From the NCBI RefSeq assembly GCF_900100695.1, contig NZ_FNCF01000002.1:62001-126000 (forward strand): a stretch of DNA of 64,000 bases, written 5' to 3'. Source of the DNA: Klenkia brasiliensis (lineage in GTDB: Bacteria > Actinomycetota > Actinomycetes > Mycobacteriales > Geodermatophilaceae). Positions 32,218-41,685 of this stretch are shown here, one piece after another. Each line of letters begins with the position of its first letter. Position 1 is the first letter of the stretch. A program made the translations under genes and the position numbers. The notes beneath the pieces are model-generated. The model was given only the letters and a program-made list of their open reading frames with translations. It searched no databases and was not told the DNA's origin.

Positions 32218-33617
32218 CCCTGCCCGCCCCGCCGGCCGACCGGCTGCCGGACGGGTTCCGGGTCGTGCTCGACCCCCGCACCCGGCGGCGGGACGGTGGC
32301 GCGGCCCTGCTCGGCGGCTCCCCGCTCCGGCTGCTCCGGCTGGCCCCCCGCGCCCGCGCGCTGCTGACCGGCGACGCGCTGACCGTCACCGACGCCACGA
32401 CCGCGGCCCTGGCCGCGCGGCTGCTGGACACCGGCCTGGCCCACCCGGACCTGCCTCCCGTCGACCCGGCCGACGTCACCGTCGTCGTCCCGGTCCGGGA
32501 CCGCACCGCCGAGCTGGACCGGCTGCTGCGCGCGCTGCGGGCCGACCTGCCCGACACCGCGTTGCTGGTGGTCGACGACGGCTCGGCCGACCCCGCCACC
32601 ACCGCCGCCGTCTGCGCGGCCTCCGGCGCCCGGGTGCTCCGGCACGCGACCGCCCGCGGGCCGTCGGCCGCGCGCAACGTCGGCCTCGCCGCCGCGACCA
32701 CCACCGCGGTCGCGTTCGTCGACTCGGACTGCGTCCCGGTGCCCGGCTGGCTGGGCGTGCTCGCCGCGCACCTCGCCGACCCCCGGCTCGCGGTCGTCGC
32801 CCCCCGCATCGTCGCCCTGCCCGCGGACCGGCCCGGCTGGGTCGGCCCCTACGAGGACGCCGTCAGCGCGCTGGACATGGGCCCGCGCCCCGCGCCGGTC
32901 GCGCCGCTCACCGGGGTCTCCTACGTGCCCAGCGCGGCCCTGCTGGCCCGCCGCACCGCGCTCGGCGCCGGCTTCGGCGAGGACCTGCAGGTCGCCGAGG
33001 ACGTCGACCTGGTCTGGCGGCTGGCCGCGGCCGGCTGGCGGGTGCGCTACGACCCGGCCGCCCGGGTCGCCCACCAGCACCCCGCCCGCACCTGTGCCTG
33101 GCTGCGCCGCCGGGCCTACTACGGCACCGGCGCCGCCCTGCTCGCGCAGCGGCACGGGACCGCCGTCGCGCCGGTGGTCATGTCGCCGTGGTCGGCCGTC
33201 GCCTGGGGCCTGGTGCTCCTGGGCGGGAGGCCCGGGGCGCTGGCCGCCGCCGGGGTGCTGGCCGGAGCCACCGCGAAGCTGGCCCCGCGGCTGGGGGACC
33301 CCCCGCCCACCGGGCTGGCCGCCACCCTCGTCGTCCGCGGGTCGTGGTCGGCCGGGCGCACCCTGGCCCGGTCGGTGACCCGGCACCACTGGCCGGTCGT
33401 CGTCCCCCTGCTCGGGTCCCGGCGGGTCCGCCGGCTGGTCGCGGCGGCGGCCGTCGCCGACGCCGCCGGCGCGTGGTGGCCGCACCGGCGCGAGGTCGGC
33501 CTGCTCCGCTTCGCGGCCGGACGGCGGCTGGAGGACCTGGCCTACGGCGCCGGTCTCTGGCGCGGGGCCCTGGCGGCACGCGGCGTTCGCGCGCTGTTGC
33601 CCGCCCGGCCACGCTGA
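32214..33617 (+). CDS. mftF: Mycofactocin glycosyltransferase MftF
   Basis: 467 residues. An N-terminal MftF extension (about 1-85) with GFRVVLDPRTRRRDGGAALLGG is followed by a GT2 domain with VVPVRDR, VVDDGSAD, FVDSDCVP (DxD-like metal site) and AEDVDLVWRL. A C-terminal hydrophobic stretch (about 325-360) suggests membrane association. MftF adds oligoglucose to the cofactor. GTG start coupled to mftE. Confidence 0.94.
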   Translation: MTLPAPPADRLPDGFRVVLDPRTRRRDGGAALLGGSPLRLLRLAPRARALLTGDALTVTDATTAALAARLLDTGLAHPDLPPVDPADVTVVVPVRDRTAELDRLLRALRADLPDTALLVVDDGSADPATTAAVCAASGARVLRHATARGPSAARNVGLAAATTTAVAFVDSDCVPVPGWLGVLAAHLADPRLAVVAPRIVALPADRPGWVGPYEDAVSALDMGPRPAPVAPLTGVSYVPSAALLARRTALGAGFGEDLQVAEDVDLVWRLAAAGWRVRYDPAARVAHQHPARTCAWLRRRAYYGTGAALLAQRHGTAVAPVVMSPWSAVAWGLVLLGGRPGALAAAGVLAGATAKLAPRLGDPPPTGLAATLVVRGSWSAGRTLARSVTRHHWPVVVPLLGSRRVRRLVAAAAVADAAGAWWPHRREVGLLRFAAGRRLEDLAYGAGLWRGALAARGVRALLPARPR

Positions 33618-33656
33618 CCCGGGAACAAGACCAGCCGGTCCGGGCTTGCCCCTCCC

Positions 33657-34922
33657 GTGCCACCTCCCCAGCCCGCGCTCAGCCCGCTCAAGGTCACCCT
33701 GGTCCTGGGTGCCTTCGTCGCGCTCGGCCCGCTGACCATCGACCTCTACCTGCCGGCGCTGCCCACCATCGCCACCGACCTGATGACCACCGACGCGGCG
33801 GTGCAGCTCACCTTGACCGGCACCTTCGCCGGCCTGGCGCTCGGCCAGCTGGTGCTCGGCCCGCTGTCGGACGCCGTCGGCCGCCGCAAGCCGCTGCTGG
33901 CGGGCACCGCGCTGCACGTGCTGGCCTCGCTGCTGATCCTCGTCGCCCCGACCGTCGAGGTCCTCGGCGTGCTGCGGGTGCTGCAGGGCATCGGGTCCGC
34001 GGCCGGTGCGGTGGTCGCGCTCGCCGTGGTCCGCGACCTGTACTCCGGCCGCGCCGCGGCCAGCCTGCTGTCCCGGCTGTTCCTGGTGATCGGCGTGGCG
34101 CCGGTGCTGGCCCCGACCCTGGGCGGTGAGCTGCTGCGGTTCACCTCCTGGCGCGGCCTGTTCGTCGCGCTGGCCGTCATCGGCACCGCCTCGCTGGTCG
34201 CGGTCGCCCTCACGCTGCCCGAGACCCTGCCCGCCCAGCACCGCCACCCGCTGCGCCTGCGCCGCACGGTGGTCGACTACGGCCGGCTGTTCCGCGACCG
34301 CGCCTACGTCGGCCTGGTGCTCGTCGCCGGCCTGGTCATCGCCGGCCTGTTCAGCTACGTCTCGGGCGCCTCCTTCGTGTACCAGCAGCAGTTCGGCCTC
34401 GACGAGCAGCAGTTCGGCCTGCTGTTCGGCGCCGGCGCGGTGTTCCTGATCGGCACCACCCAGCTCAACCCCGTGCTGCTGCGCCGCACCTCCCCGCAGG
34501 TGCTGCTGTCGGTCGCCGTGCTGGCCGGGCTGGCGTCGGCGGTGCTGCTGGTCGTCATGGCCGCCACCGGGGCCGGCGGCCTGTTCGGCGTCGCCGTCCC
34601 GCTGTGGCTGGTGCTCGCCAGCGCCGGTCTCGGCATGCCCAACGCGCCCGCGCTCGCGCTGTCCCGGCACGGCGAGGCCGCCGGCACCGCGGCCGCGCTG
34701 CTCGGCGCGGTGCAGTTCGGCGTCGGCGCCGCCGTCTCCCCGGTCGTGGGCCTGCTCGGCAACGACGCCCTCGCGCTGGGCTCGGTCATCCTGGTCGCCT
34801 CGGCGCTGGCCGTGCTGGTCCTGTTCGTGGTGGTGCGGCCCCGCACGCTGCCCGACGTCGACGAGCCCGCCCAGGTCGAGCGGACCGCCGACGCCGAGGT
34901 CCCTGGCGTGATCGCCCGGTAG
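33657..34922 (+). CDS. Bcr/CflA-family MFS drug efflux transporter
   Basis: 421 residues, twelve predicted transmembrane helices. TIDLYLPALPTIATDL in helix 1 and GPLSDAVGRRKPLL in the first loop are Bcr/CflA signatures. Exports drugs or toxic metabolites by proton antiport. GTG start, 39 bases after mftF on the same strand, with no terminator seen between them, so read-through from the mycofactocin block is possible. Confidence 0.92.
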   Translation: MPPPQPALSPLKVTLVLGAFVALGPLTIDLYLPALPTIATDLMTTDAAVQLTLTGTFAGLALGQLVLGPLSDAVGRRKPLLAGTALHVLASLLILVAPTVEVLGVLRVLQGIGSAAGAVVALAVVRDLYSGRAAASLLSRLFLVIGVAPVLAPTLGGELLRFTSWRGLFVALAVIGTASLVAVALTLPETLPAQHRHPLRLRRTVVDYGRLFRDRAYVGLVLVAGLVIAGLFSYVSGASFVYQQQFGLDEQQFGLLFGAGAVFLIGTTQLNPVLLRRTSPQVLLSVAVLAGLASAVLLVVMAATGAGGLFGVAVPLWLVLASAGLGMPNAPALALSRHGEAAGTAAALLGAVQFGVGAAVSPVVGLLGNDALALGSVILVASALAVLVLFVVVRPRTLPDVDEPAQVERTADAEVPGVIAR

Positions 34923-34976
34923 CGGTCACCATGGCGGTGACATGAGCCACCGGGCAGCGCGGCCCCGGGTGACCGC

Positions 34977-36293
34977 GTGACCGCGGTCAACCCGTGGCTC
35001 GCGCTGCCCGACGGCGCCCCGGGTCCGCTGCTCACCCGCCGGCTGCGGGCCGCCCACGAGGCGCTGGTCACCCGCGGGCGCCCGCCGCGCGCCGGGCAGG
35101 ACGTCCGCCCGGTGGTGCTGGACTCCTGGCGGCGCAGCCTGGCCGGCGGGGTCGACCCCGACGCGGTGGCGGCGCCGGTGGACCTGCTCGACGACGACCT
35201 GGTCACCTACCGCGACGCCCACCCGCTGGCCGCCGTCATGCCGGTGATCCGCCGGCTGCTGGTCGCCGACGCCGAGGCCGACAAGATGATCGTGGCGGTC
35301 GCCGACGCCGCCGGGCGGATCCTCTGGGTCGAGGGCGACCGGCGGCTGCGCAGCCAGGCCGAGGGCATGCACTTCGTCGCCGGGTCCCGGTGGAGCGAGG
35401 ACGTCGTGGGCACCAACGCCCCGGGCACCGCGCTGGCCCTGGACACCCCCGTGCAGATCTTCGGCAGCGAGCACTACAGCCGCACCGTGCAGCCCTGGAG
35501 CTGCTCGGCCGCCCCGGTGCACCACCCCGTCACCGGCCAGCTGCTGGGCGCCATCGACGTCACCGGGGGCGACCACGTCGCCAGCCCGCAGGTGCTGACC
35601 CTGGTCCGCGCCACCGTCGCCGCCGCGGAGTCCGAGCTGCGCTGGCTGCACCGCGAGCAGCTCGCGGTCCCGGCCGCCCCGCCGCGCCCCCGACCGGCGC
35701 CCCCGCTGCTGGAGGTCCTCGGCCGCGAGCGGGCCCGGCTGACCACCCCGGACGGGCCGGTCGAGCTCTCGCTGCGGCACTCCGAGCTGGTGCTGCTGCT
35801 GGCCGAGGCCGCCGTCGCGGGCGGGGGCCGCACCGCCGACCAGCTCGCCGCCGAGGTGCACGCCGGCGACGCCGCCGCGGTCACCGTGCGCGCCGAGCTG
35901 TCCCGCCTGCGCAAGCTGCTCGGCGAGGAGCTGCTCGCCTCCCGCCCCTACCGGCTGACCGCCCCGCTGGACACCGACCTCGACCAGGTGCGCCGGATGC
36001 TGGCCCGCGGCGCGGTGGCCACCGCGCTGGAGCGCTACGCCGGGCCCGTGCTGCCGCGCTCGGAGGCGCCCGGGGTGCGCGCCGCCCGGGCGCGGCTGTC
36101 CGGGTCGCTGCGCGCGGCCGTGCTGCGCACCCCGCGGCCGGACCTGCTGCTGCGCTGGAGCCGGCTCCCCGAGGCCGCCGAGGACGCCGCCGTCTGGCAG
36201 GCGCTGCTCGACGTGCTGCCGCTGAGCTCACCCCGCCGCGCGGCTGCGGCCAACCACCTGCTCCGGCTGCGCCGCTCCCCCCGCCGCCCCTGA
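34977..36293 (+). CDS. GAF-domain transcriptional regulator (AcoR-like N-terminus)
   Basis: 438 residues from GTG. The N-terminal region resembles the sensor half of AcoR-type activators: DSWRRSLAGGVDP near residue 50, then a GAF domain (about 85-215) with GSRWSEDVVGTNAPGTAL. Instead of a sigma-54 AAA+ module, it ends in a winged-helix-like DNA-binding part (about 255-330, AELSRLRKLLGEELLASRPYRL given here as its two halves AELSRLRKLLGEE and LLASRPYRL) and an Ala/Arg-rich tail. Actinobacterial proteins of this type are often found near alcohol and aldehyde dehydrogenases. A GTCACC-ATGGC-GGTGAC inverted repeat (34925-34941) lies 35 bases upstream. Confidence 0.82.
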   Translation: MTAVNPWLALPDGAPGPLLTRRLRAAHEALVTRGRPPRAGQDVRPVVLDSWRRSLAGGVDPDAVAAPVDLLDDDLVTYRDAHPLAAVMPVIRRLLVADAEADKMIVAVADAAGRILWVEGDRRLRSQAEGMHFVAGSRWSEDVVGTNAPGTALALDTPVQIFGSEHYSRTVQPWSCSAAPVHHPVTGQLLGAIDVTGGDHVASPQVLTLVRATVAAAESELRWLHREQLAVPAAPPRPRPAPPLLEVLGRERARLTTPDGPVELSLRHSELVLLLAEAAVAGGGRTADQLAAEVHAGDAAAVTVRAELSRLRKLLGEELLASRPYRLTAPLDTDLDQVRRMLARGAVATALERYAGPVLPRSEAPGVRAARARLSGSLRAAVLRTPRPDLLLRWSRLPEAAEDAAVWQALLDVLPLSSPRRAAAANHLLRLRRSPRRP

Positions 36294-36327
36294 CGCCCGG
36301 CCGGCCGCGCTGGCATGCTCGGGCCAC

Positions 36328-37518
36328 GTGACCGCCACCGCGACCCGTCCGACGGCCACCCGCCGCGCCGCCCTGGCCATCGCGGTGCTCAGCTGCGGCG
36401 CCGTCGCCATCGGCATCAGCGAGTTCGTGGTCATGGGCCTGCTGCCCGAGATCGCCCGCGGGGTGGACGTCGACATCCCCACCGCCGGCCACGTGGTGTC
36501 GGCCTACGCCTTCGGCGTCGTCGTCGGCGCCCCGGTCATCGCCGCCACCGCCGCCCGGCTGCCCCGCAAGGGCCTGCTGGTCGGGCTGCTCGCCGCGTTC
36601 CTGGCCGGCACGGTGCTCACCGCCGTCGCCCCCGGCTACGGCACGCTGCTGGCCGCCCGCTTCGTCGCCGGGCTGCCGCACGGCGCCTACTTCGGCGTCG
36701 CGTCCCTGGTCGCGGCGTCCCTGGTGCCCCCGGAGGCCAAGGGCCGCGCGGTCAGCTCGGTGATGCTCGGGCTGTCGGTGGCCACCCTCGCCGGCGTGCC
36801 CGCGGCCACCTGGCTGGGGCAGACCCTGGGCTGGCGGGCGGCGTTCGTGGCGGTGCTCGCCGTCGCCGTCCTCACCCTGCTGGCGGTGCTGGCCGTCGTG
36901 CCGCGCACGCCGGGCAACCCGCAGGCCACCGTGCGCTCCGAGCTCGGGGCGCTGCGCCGGCCCCAGGTGTGGCTCACCCTCGGCGTCGCCGTCGTCGGGT
37001 TCGGCGGCTTCTTCGCCCTCTACGCCTACATCGCCCCGCTGACCACCGAGGTCGCCGGCGCCCCGGCCGGCGCGGTGCCGCTGGTCCTGCTGGCCTTCGG
37101 GGTCGGCGGGGTGCTGGGCACCGTGCTCGGCGGCAAGCTCGCCGACGTCGCGCTGTTCCGCTCGCTGGTCTGGTCGATGGTGGGCACCGGCGTGCTGCTC
37201 GGCGCGGTGTACGTCGGCTCCCGGTCGGTGGTGTCGCTGCTGGCGCTGGCCCTCTGCATCACCGTGGTCACCTCGGTGCTGGTGGTGACCCTGCAGCTGC
37301 GGCTGATGCAGGTCGCCCGCGAGGCCGAGCTGCTGGGCGCCGCGCTCAACCACTCGGCGCTCAACGCCGCCAACGGGCTGGGCGCCCTGCTGGGTGGCTG
37401 GGTGATCGCCTCCGGGTGGGGCTACCAGTCCACCGCGCTGGTCGGCGTCGTCCTCGCCGTCCTCGGCCTGGGTGTGCTGGCCTGGTCGGCGGCGCTGCGC
37501 CGCCGCGTGCCCGACTGA
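36328..37518 (+). CDS. MFS transporter, sugar-efflux/AraJ type
   Basis: 396 residues, twelve hydrophobic helices. Helix 1 AIGISEFVVMGLLPEIA and loop ARLPRKGLL are typical of the AraJ/chloramphenicol-resistance (DHA1) group. GTG start 34 bases after the GAF regulator. A candidate for control by that regulator, though that is inferred from position only. Confidence 0.88.
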   Translation: MTATATRPTATRRAALAIAVLSCGAVAIGISEFVVMGLLPEIARGVDVDIPTAGHVVSAYAFGVVVGAPVIAATAARLPRKGLLVGLLAAFLAGTVLTAVAPGYGTLLAARFVAGLPHGAYFGVASLVAASLVPPEAKGRAVSSVMLGLSVATLAGVPAATWLGQTLGWRAAFVAVLAVAVLTLLAVLAVVPRTPGNPQATVRSELGALRRPQVWLTLGVAVVGFGGFFALYAYIAPLTTEVAGAPAGAVPLVLLAFGVGGVLGTVLGGKLADVALFRSLVWSMVGTGVLLGAVYVGSRSVVSLLALALCITVVTSVLVVTLQLRLMQVAREAELLGAALNHSALNAANGLGALLGGWVIASGWGYQSTALVGVVLAVLGLGVLAWSAALRRRVPD

Positions 37519-37520
37519 CC

Positions 37521-37725
37521 TGCAACGCGCTGCAACGTTGCCCGCCGCCGTCGGTGCGGCCCCGTCGACCAGCATCCTCCGCAGCTGCGGATCCAGCCCC
37601 GCCCCGGCCCCGCATCGACGGATGGGGACCCCGACCAGCGGGAGGTAAGTGTGGCCTAAGAAGTGTGTCCGTCGGCACACTCGTCGCAGGTGGCGGGAGA
37701 CCGCCGTCACACGACCCTGCAACGA
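37521..37725. promoter_or_regulatory. Leader of the Mo-hydroxylase operon with repeated motifs
   Basis: The 219-base gap before the small-subunit gene holds TGCAACG at 37521, 37531 (inside palindrome GCAACGTTGC, 37532-37541) and 37719. It also holds AAGTGTG at 37647 and 37661. No clear -10/-35 pair could be assigned. Confidence 0.45.
37662..37681. promoter_or_regulatory. Operator candidate before the Mo-hydroxylase operon
   Basis: AGTGTGTCCGTCGGCACACT is a 20-bp imperfect palindrome with six perfect outer pairs on each side. It ends 56 bases before the small-subunit ATG. Confidence 0.5.
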
Positions 37726-37737
37726 GGCGGAGGATCA

Positions 37738-38223
37738 ATGACGCAGATCAGCGTGCGGGTCGACGGGGCGTCCTACGCGGACGACGTCGAGCCCAGGACA
37801 CTCCTGGTCCACTACCTGCGGGAACAGCTGGGGAAGGTCGGCACGGTCGTCGGCTGCGACACCAGCAACTGCGGCGCGTGCACCGTGCACCTGGACGGCG
37901 AGAGCGTGAAGTCCTGCACCGTGCTGGCCGTGCAGGCCGACGGCAGCGAGGTCACCACCATCGAGGGCATCGCCGAGGGCGGCGAGCTGCACCCGATGCA
38001 GCGGGCGTTCCACGAGAAGCACGGGCTGCAGTGCGGCTACTGCACGCCCGGGATGATCATGGCGTCGATCGACCTGCTCAAGAACAACCCGAACCCCAGC
38101 GAGGCCGAGATCCGTGAGGGCATCGAGGGCAACCTCTGCCGCTGCACGGGCTACGTGAACATCGTCCGCGCGGTGCAGCAGGCCGCCGGCGAGATGAGCA
38201 GCACGGCGGGAGCACAGGCATGA
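37738..38223 (+). CDS. Mo-hydroxylase small (2Fe-2S) subunit, CoxS-like
   Basis: 161 residues from ATG 37738, chosen for GGCGGAGGA upstream; the frame is open further up but without coding character. N-terminal plant-type 2Fe-2S motif [16 protein letters not shown]...C and C-terminal second cluster CGYCTPG and CRCTGY. It passes electrons from the Mo site to FAD in the xanthine oxidase/CO dehydrogenase family. Overlaps the large-subunit start by 4 bases. Confidence 0.95.
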   Translation: MTQISVRVDGASYADDVEPRTLLVHYLREQLGKVGTVVGCDTSNCGACTVHLDGESVKSCTVLAVQADGSEVTTIEGIAEGGELHPMQRAFHEKHGLQCGYCTPGMIMASIDLLKNNPNPSEAEIREGIEGNLCRCTGYVNIVRAVQQAAGEMSSTAGAQA

Positions 38224-40697
38224 CCCTCACCGAGGACCCGACCACCACCGCGGACGGCCCGGCCAAGGAGGTCGGCAACGCCCGTCTCCGCAAGGAGGAC
38301 GCCCGGCTGATCACCGGGAAGACCACGTGGACCGACAACATGGTCCTGCCCGGGATGCTGCACATGGCGTTCCTGCGCAGCCCCGTCGCCCACGCCACGA
38401 TCAGCCACCTCGACGTCAGCGCCGCGAAGGACCGCCCGAACGTCGTCGCGGTCTACACCGGGCAGGACTTCAAGGACGAGCAGGGCACCATCCCCTGCGC
38501 CTGGCCGGTCACCCCCGACATGGTCAACCCCGGCCACCCCTCGATCGCGGTCGACACCGTGAACCACGTGGGCGAGGCCGTGGCCATCGTGGTGGCCCGC
38601 ACCCGCACCGCCGCGGTCGACGCCGTCGAGGCCATCGACGTCGACTACGAGAACCTCCCGGTCGTGCTGGACATGGAGGAGGCGGTCAAGGACGGCGCCG
38701 ACCTGGTGCACGCCTCCACCTCGTCCAACACCAGCTACCACTTCGTCTTCGACGCCGGCGAGGCCGGCACCGGCAGCGACACCGACGCCGCCTTCCGCGA
38801 CGCGGAGGTGACCGTCTCCCGCCGCTTCGTGCAGCAGCGCCTCATCCCGGCGTTCATGGAGCCCCGCTCGGCGGTCGTCGGCGTGCAGGGCGACAACTAC
38901 ACGCTCTGGTCGGCCACCCAGATCCCGCACATCCTGCGGGTCATGGGCGCGCTGACCACCGGCATCCCCGAGCACAAGCTGCGCGTGGTGGCCCCCGACG
39001 TCGGCGGCGGCTTCGGCGGCAAGCTGCAGGTCTGCCCCGAGGAGATCCTGGCGCTGCTGGTCGCCCGCCGGCTGGGCAAGCCGGTCAAGTGGACCGAGAC
39101 CCGCTCGGAGTCCCTGATGACCGCCCACCACGGGCGCGACCAGATCCAGTACATCGACGTGGCCGCCAAGAAGGACGGCACCGTCACCGGCCTGCGCGTG
39201 CGGCTGCTGGCCGACATGGGCGCCTACCTGCGGCTGATCACCCCCGGCGTCCCGGCGCTGGGCGCGTTCATGTTCCCGGGCATCTACAAGTTCCCGGCCT
39301 ACCGCTTCGAGTGCGACGGCGTGTTCACCAACAAGGTCCCCACCGACGCCTACCGCGGCGCCGGCCGGCCCGAGGCCACCTTCGCCATCGAGCGGATCAT
39401 GGACGAGCTGGCCGTCGAGCTGGACATGGACCCGATGGAGCTGCGCCGCAAGAACTGGATCAGCGCCGAGGAGTTCCCCTTCACCACGGTGGCGGGCCTG
39501 GAGTACGACTCCGGCGACTACGAGCAGGCCACCCAGGCCGCGCTCGAGCTGCTCGGGTACGACGAGCTGCGCGCCGAGCAGAAGCGCCGCCGCGAGTCCG
39601 GAGACCCGGTGCAGCTGGGCATCGGCATCTCCACCTTCACCGAGATGTGCGGCCTGGCCCCCTCCCGGGTGCTCGGCTCGCTGTCCTTCGGCGCCGGCGG
39701 CTGGGAGCAGGCCTCCATCCGGATGCTGCCCACCGGCAAGGTCGAGGTCGTCACCGGCTCCACCCCGCACGGGCAGGGCCACGAGACGGCGTGGAGCCAG
39801 ATCGTCGCCGACGAGCTGGGCGTGCCGTTCGAGGACGTCGAGGTGCTGCACGGCGACACCGCGATCTCCAGCCGCGGCCTGGACACCTACGGCTCCCGGT
39901 CCCTGGTCGTCGGCGGCACCGCCGTGGTCAAGGCCGCGGAGAAGGTGGTCGCCAAGGCCCGCAAGATCGCCGCGCACCTGCTCGAGGCCAGCGAGGACGA
40001 CCTGGAGTTCAGCGGCGGGAAGTTCTCCGTCAAGGGGACGCCGGGCGCCGGGCTGGGCATCCAGGAGATCGCCCTGGCCATCTTCGCCGCGCACGACTAC
40101 CCGGAGGGCATCGAGCCCTCCATCGACGCCGAGGCCGCCTTCGACCCGGTCAACTTCTCCTTCCCGCACGGCACCCACCTGTGCGCGATGGAGGTCGACA
40201 CCGAGACCGGCTTCGTCACGATCCGCAAGTACGCCTCGGTCGACGACATCGGGACGATCGTCAACCCGATCATCGTCGAGGGCCAGATGCACGGCGGTCT
40301 CGCCCAGGGCATCGCACAGGCCCTCTACGAGGAGGCCATCTACGACGCCGACGGCAACCTGACCACCGGCACGTTCGTGGACTACCTGCTGCCCTCGGCC
40401 GCCGACCTGCCGACCTTCCACACCGGGAACACGGTGCACGCGGCGACGTCGAACCCGCTGGGTGCCAAGGGCGTCGGCGAGGCCGGGTGCATCGCCAGCA
40501 CCCCGGCGGTGGTCAACGCCGCGCTGGACGCCGTCCGGCACCTGGGCGTGACCGACATCCGGATGCCGCTGACCCCCGAGCGGGTCTGGCGGGCCATCCA
40601 CCAGGGCGGTGACGGCGGCGACCGCGCCGCCGAGGGCAGCAACGCCTACGGCGGTGCCCGCACGACCGAGTCCGGCATCGAGGAGGCAGCCCAGTGA
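38220..40697 (+). CDS. Mo-hydroxylase large (molybdopterin) subunit, form II CoxL-like
   Basis: 825 residues. Aldehyde oxidase/xanthine dehydrogenase a/b-hammerhead domain (about 20-135), then Mo-binding domain with GGGFGGK and the C-terminal GVGEAG carrying the catalytic Glu. The active-site loop is AYRGAGR at 377-383. True CO dehydrogenase (form I) has AYRCSFR with a Cu-binding Cys; that Cys is absent here. The enzyme is therefore a form II type whose substrate is probably not CO and remains unknown. Coupled to the small-subunit gene. Confidence 0.94.
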   Translation: MTLTEDPTTTADGPAKEVGNARLRKEDARLITGKTTWTDNMVLPGMLHMAFLRSPVAHATISHLDVSAAKDRPNVVAVYTGQDFKDEQGTIPCAWPVTPDMVNPGHPSIAVDTVNHVGEAVAIVVARTRTAAVDAVEAIDVDYENLPVVLDMEEAVKDGADLVHASTSSNTSYHFVFDAGEAGTGSDTDAAFRDAEVTVSRRFVQQRLIPAFMEPRSAVVGVQGDNYTLWSATQIPHILRVMGALTTGIPEHKLRVVAPDVGGGFGGKLQVCPEEILALLVARRLGKPVKWTETRSESLMTAHHGRDQIQYIDVAAKKDGTVTGLRVRLLADMGAYLRLITPGVPALGAFMFPGIYKFPAYRFECDGVFTNKVPTDAYRGAGRPEATFAIERIMDELAVELDMDPMELRRKNWISAEEFPFTTVAGLEYDSGDYEQATQAALELLGYDELRAEQKRRRESGDPVQLGIGISTFTEMCGLAPSRVLGSLSFGAGGWEQASIRMLPTGKVEVVTGSTPHGQGHETAWSQIVADELGVPFEDVEVLHGDTAISSRGLDTYGSRSLVVGGTAVVKAAEKVVAKARKIAAHLLEASEDDLEFSGGKFSVKGTPGAGLGIQEIALAIFAAHDYPEGIEPSIDAEAAFDPVNFSFPHGTHLCAMEVDTETGFVTIRKYASVDDIGTIVNPIIVEGQMHGGLAQGIAQALYEEAIYDADGNLTTGTFVDYLLPSAADLPTFHTGNTVHAATSNPLGAKGVGEAGCIASTPAVVNAALDAVRHLGVTDIRMPLTPERVWRAIHQGGDGGDRAAEGSNAYGGARTTESGIEEAAQ

Positions 40698-40725
40698 TCC
40701 GCGGAAACGACTTCGGAGTGGAGCC

Positions 40726-41586
40726 ATGATCCCCGCGTCGTTCGCCTACGCCCGCCCCACCAGCGTCGACGAGGCCCTGCAGGCCATCGCCGCCGGCGGC
40801 GAGGACGTGAAGATCATGGCCGGTGGGCAGTCGCTCATCCCGGTCATGCGGCTGCGGCTGGCCGCCCCGGAGACCGTCGTCGACCTGACCAGGGTGACCG
40901 AGCTGCGCGGCGTCCGGGAGGACGGCGACTCGCTCGTCATCGGGGCGATGACCACCCACTCCGACATCCTCCGCGACCCGCTCATCGCGCAGTACGGGAA
41001 GCTCATCGCCGAGGCGACCGAGACGGTGGCCGACCCCGCCGTCCGGCACCGCGGCACCTTCGGCGGCGCCCTGGCGCACGCCGACCCGGCCGGGGACCTG
41101 CCGGCCGTGGCCCTGGCGCTGGACGCCGAGTTCGTCATCGCCGGTCCCGGCGGTGCGCGGCGCTCGGTGCCGGCCTCGGCGTTCTTCGTCGACTACCTGA
41201 CGACGGCGCTGGAGGAGGGCGAGCTGCTCGTCGAGGTACGGGTGCCCAAGCTGGGCGAGGGCTGGGGGGTGCGGTACGAGAAGTTCAACCGCGTCGCCCA
41301 GGCCTGGTCGATCGTGGCCGTCGCCGCGGCCGTCCGCCGTGAGGGCTCGACCATCGCCGAGGCCCGCATCGGGCTGACCAACATGGGCTCCACCCCGCTG
41401 CGGGCGACCGCGACGGAGCAGGCCCTGGTCGGCGCCGACGTCAGCCTGGAGACGGTCACCGCGGCGGCCGCGCAGGCCGCCGAGGGCACCGAGCCCAGCA
41501 GCGACCTCAACGCCCAGGCCGACTACCGCCAGCACCTCGCCCGGGTGCTCACCGGACGAGCGGTGCGGGCAGCCGCCGGGCTGTAG
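40726..41586 (+). CDS. Mo-hydroxylase medium (FAD) subunit, CoxM-like
   Basis: 286 residues from ATG 40726. FAD-binding AGGQSLIPVMRLRL near residue 32 and RGTFGGALAHADPAGDLPA near 108 are characteristic. The C-terminal CO-dehydrogenase flavoprotein domain is complete. Twenty-eight bases after the large subunit, third gene of the operon. An upstream ATG in frame at 40609 lies inside the large-subunit gene and lacks a ribosome site. Confidence 0.94.
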   Translation: MIPASFAYARPTSVDEALQAIAAGGEDVKIMAGGQSLIPVMRLRLAAPETVVDLTRVTELRGVREDGDSLVIGAMTTHSDILRDPLIAQYGKLIAEATETVADPAVRHRGTFGGALAHADPAGDLPAVALALDAEFVIAGPGGARRSVPASAFFVDYLTTALEEGELLVEVRVPKLGEGWGVRYEKFNRVAQAWSIVAVAAAVRREGSTIAEARIGLTNMGSTPLRATATEQALVGADVSLETVTAAAAQAAEGTEPSSDLNAQADYRQHLARVLTGRAVRAAAGL

Positions 41587-41685
41587 CGTCGGCCACAGGC
41601 TCCAGGCAGTTCCCCCGGACCCGGCCGGTCCACCCCGCAACGGGTGGGCCGGCCGTCGTCCGCCCCCACGACCGGAGGTCCACCC

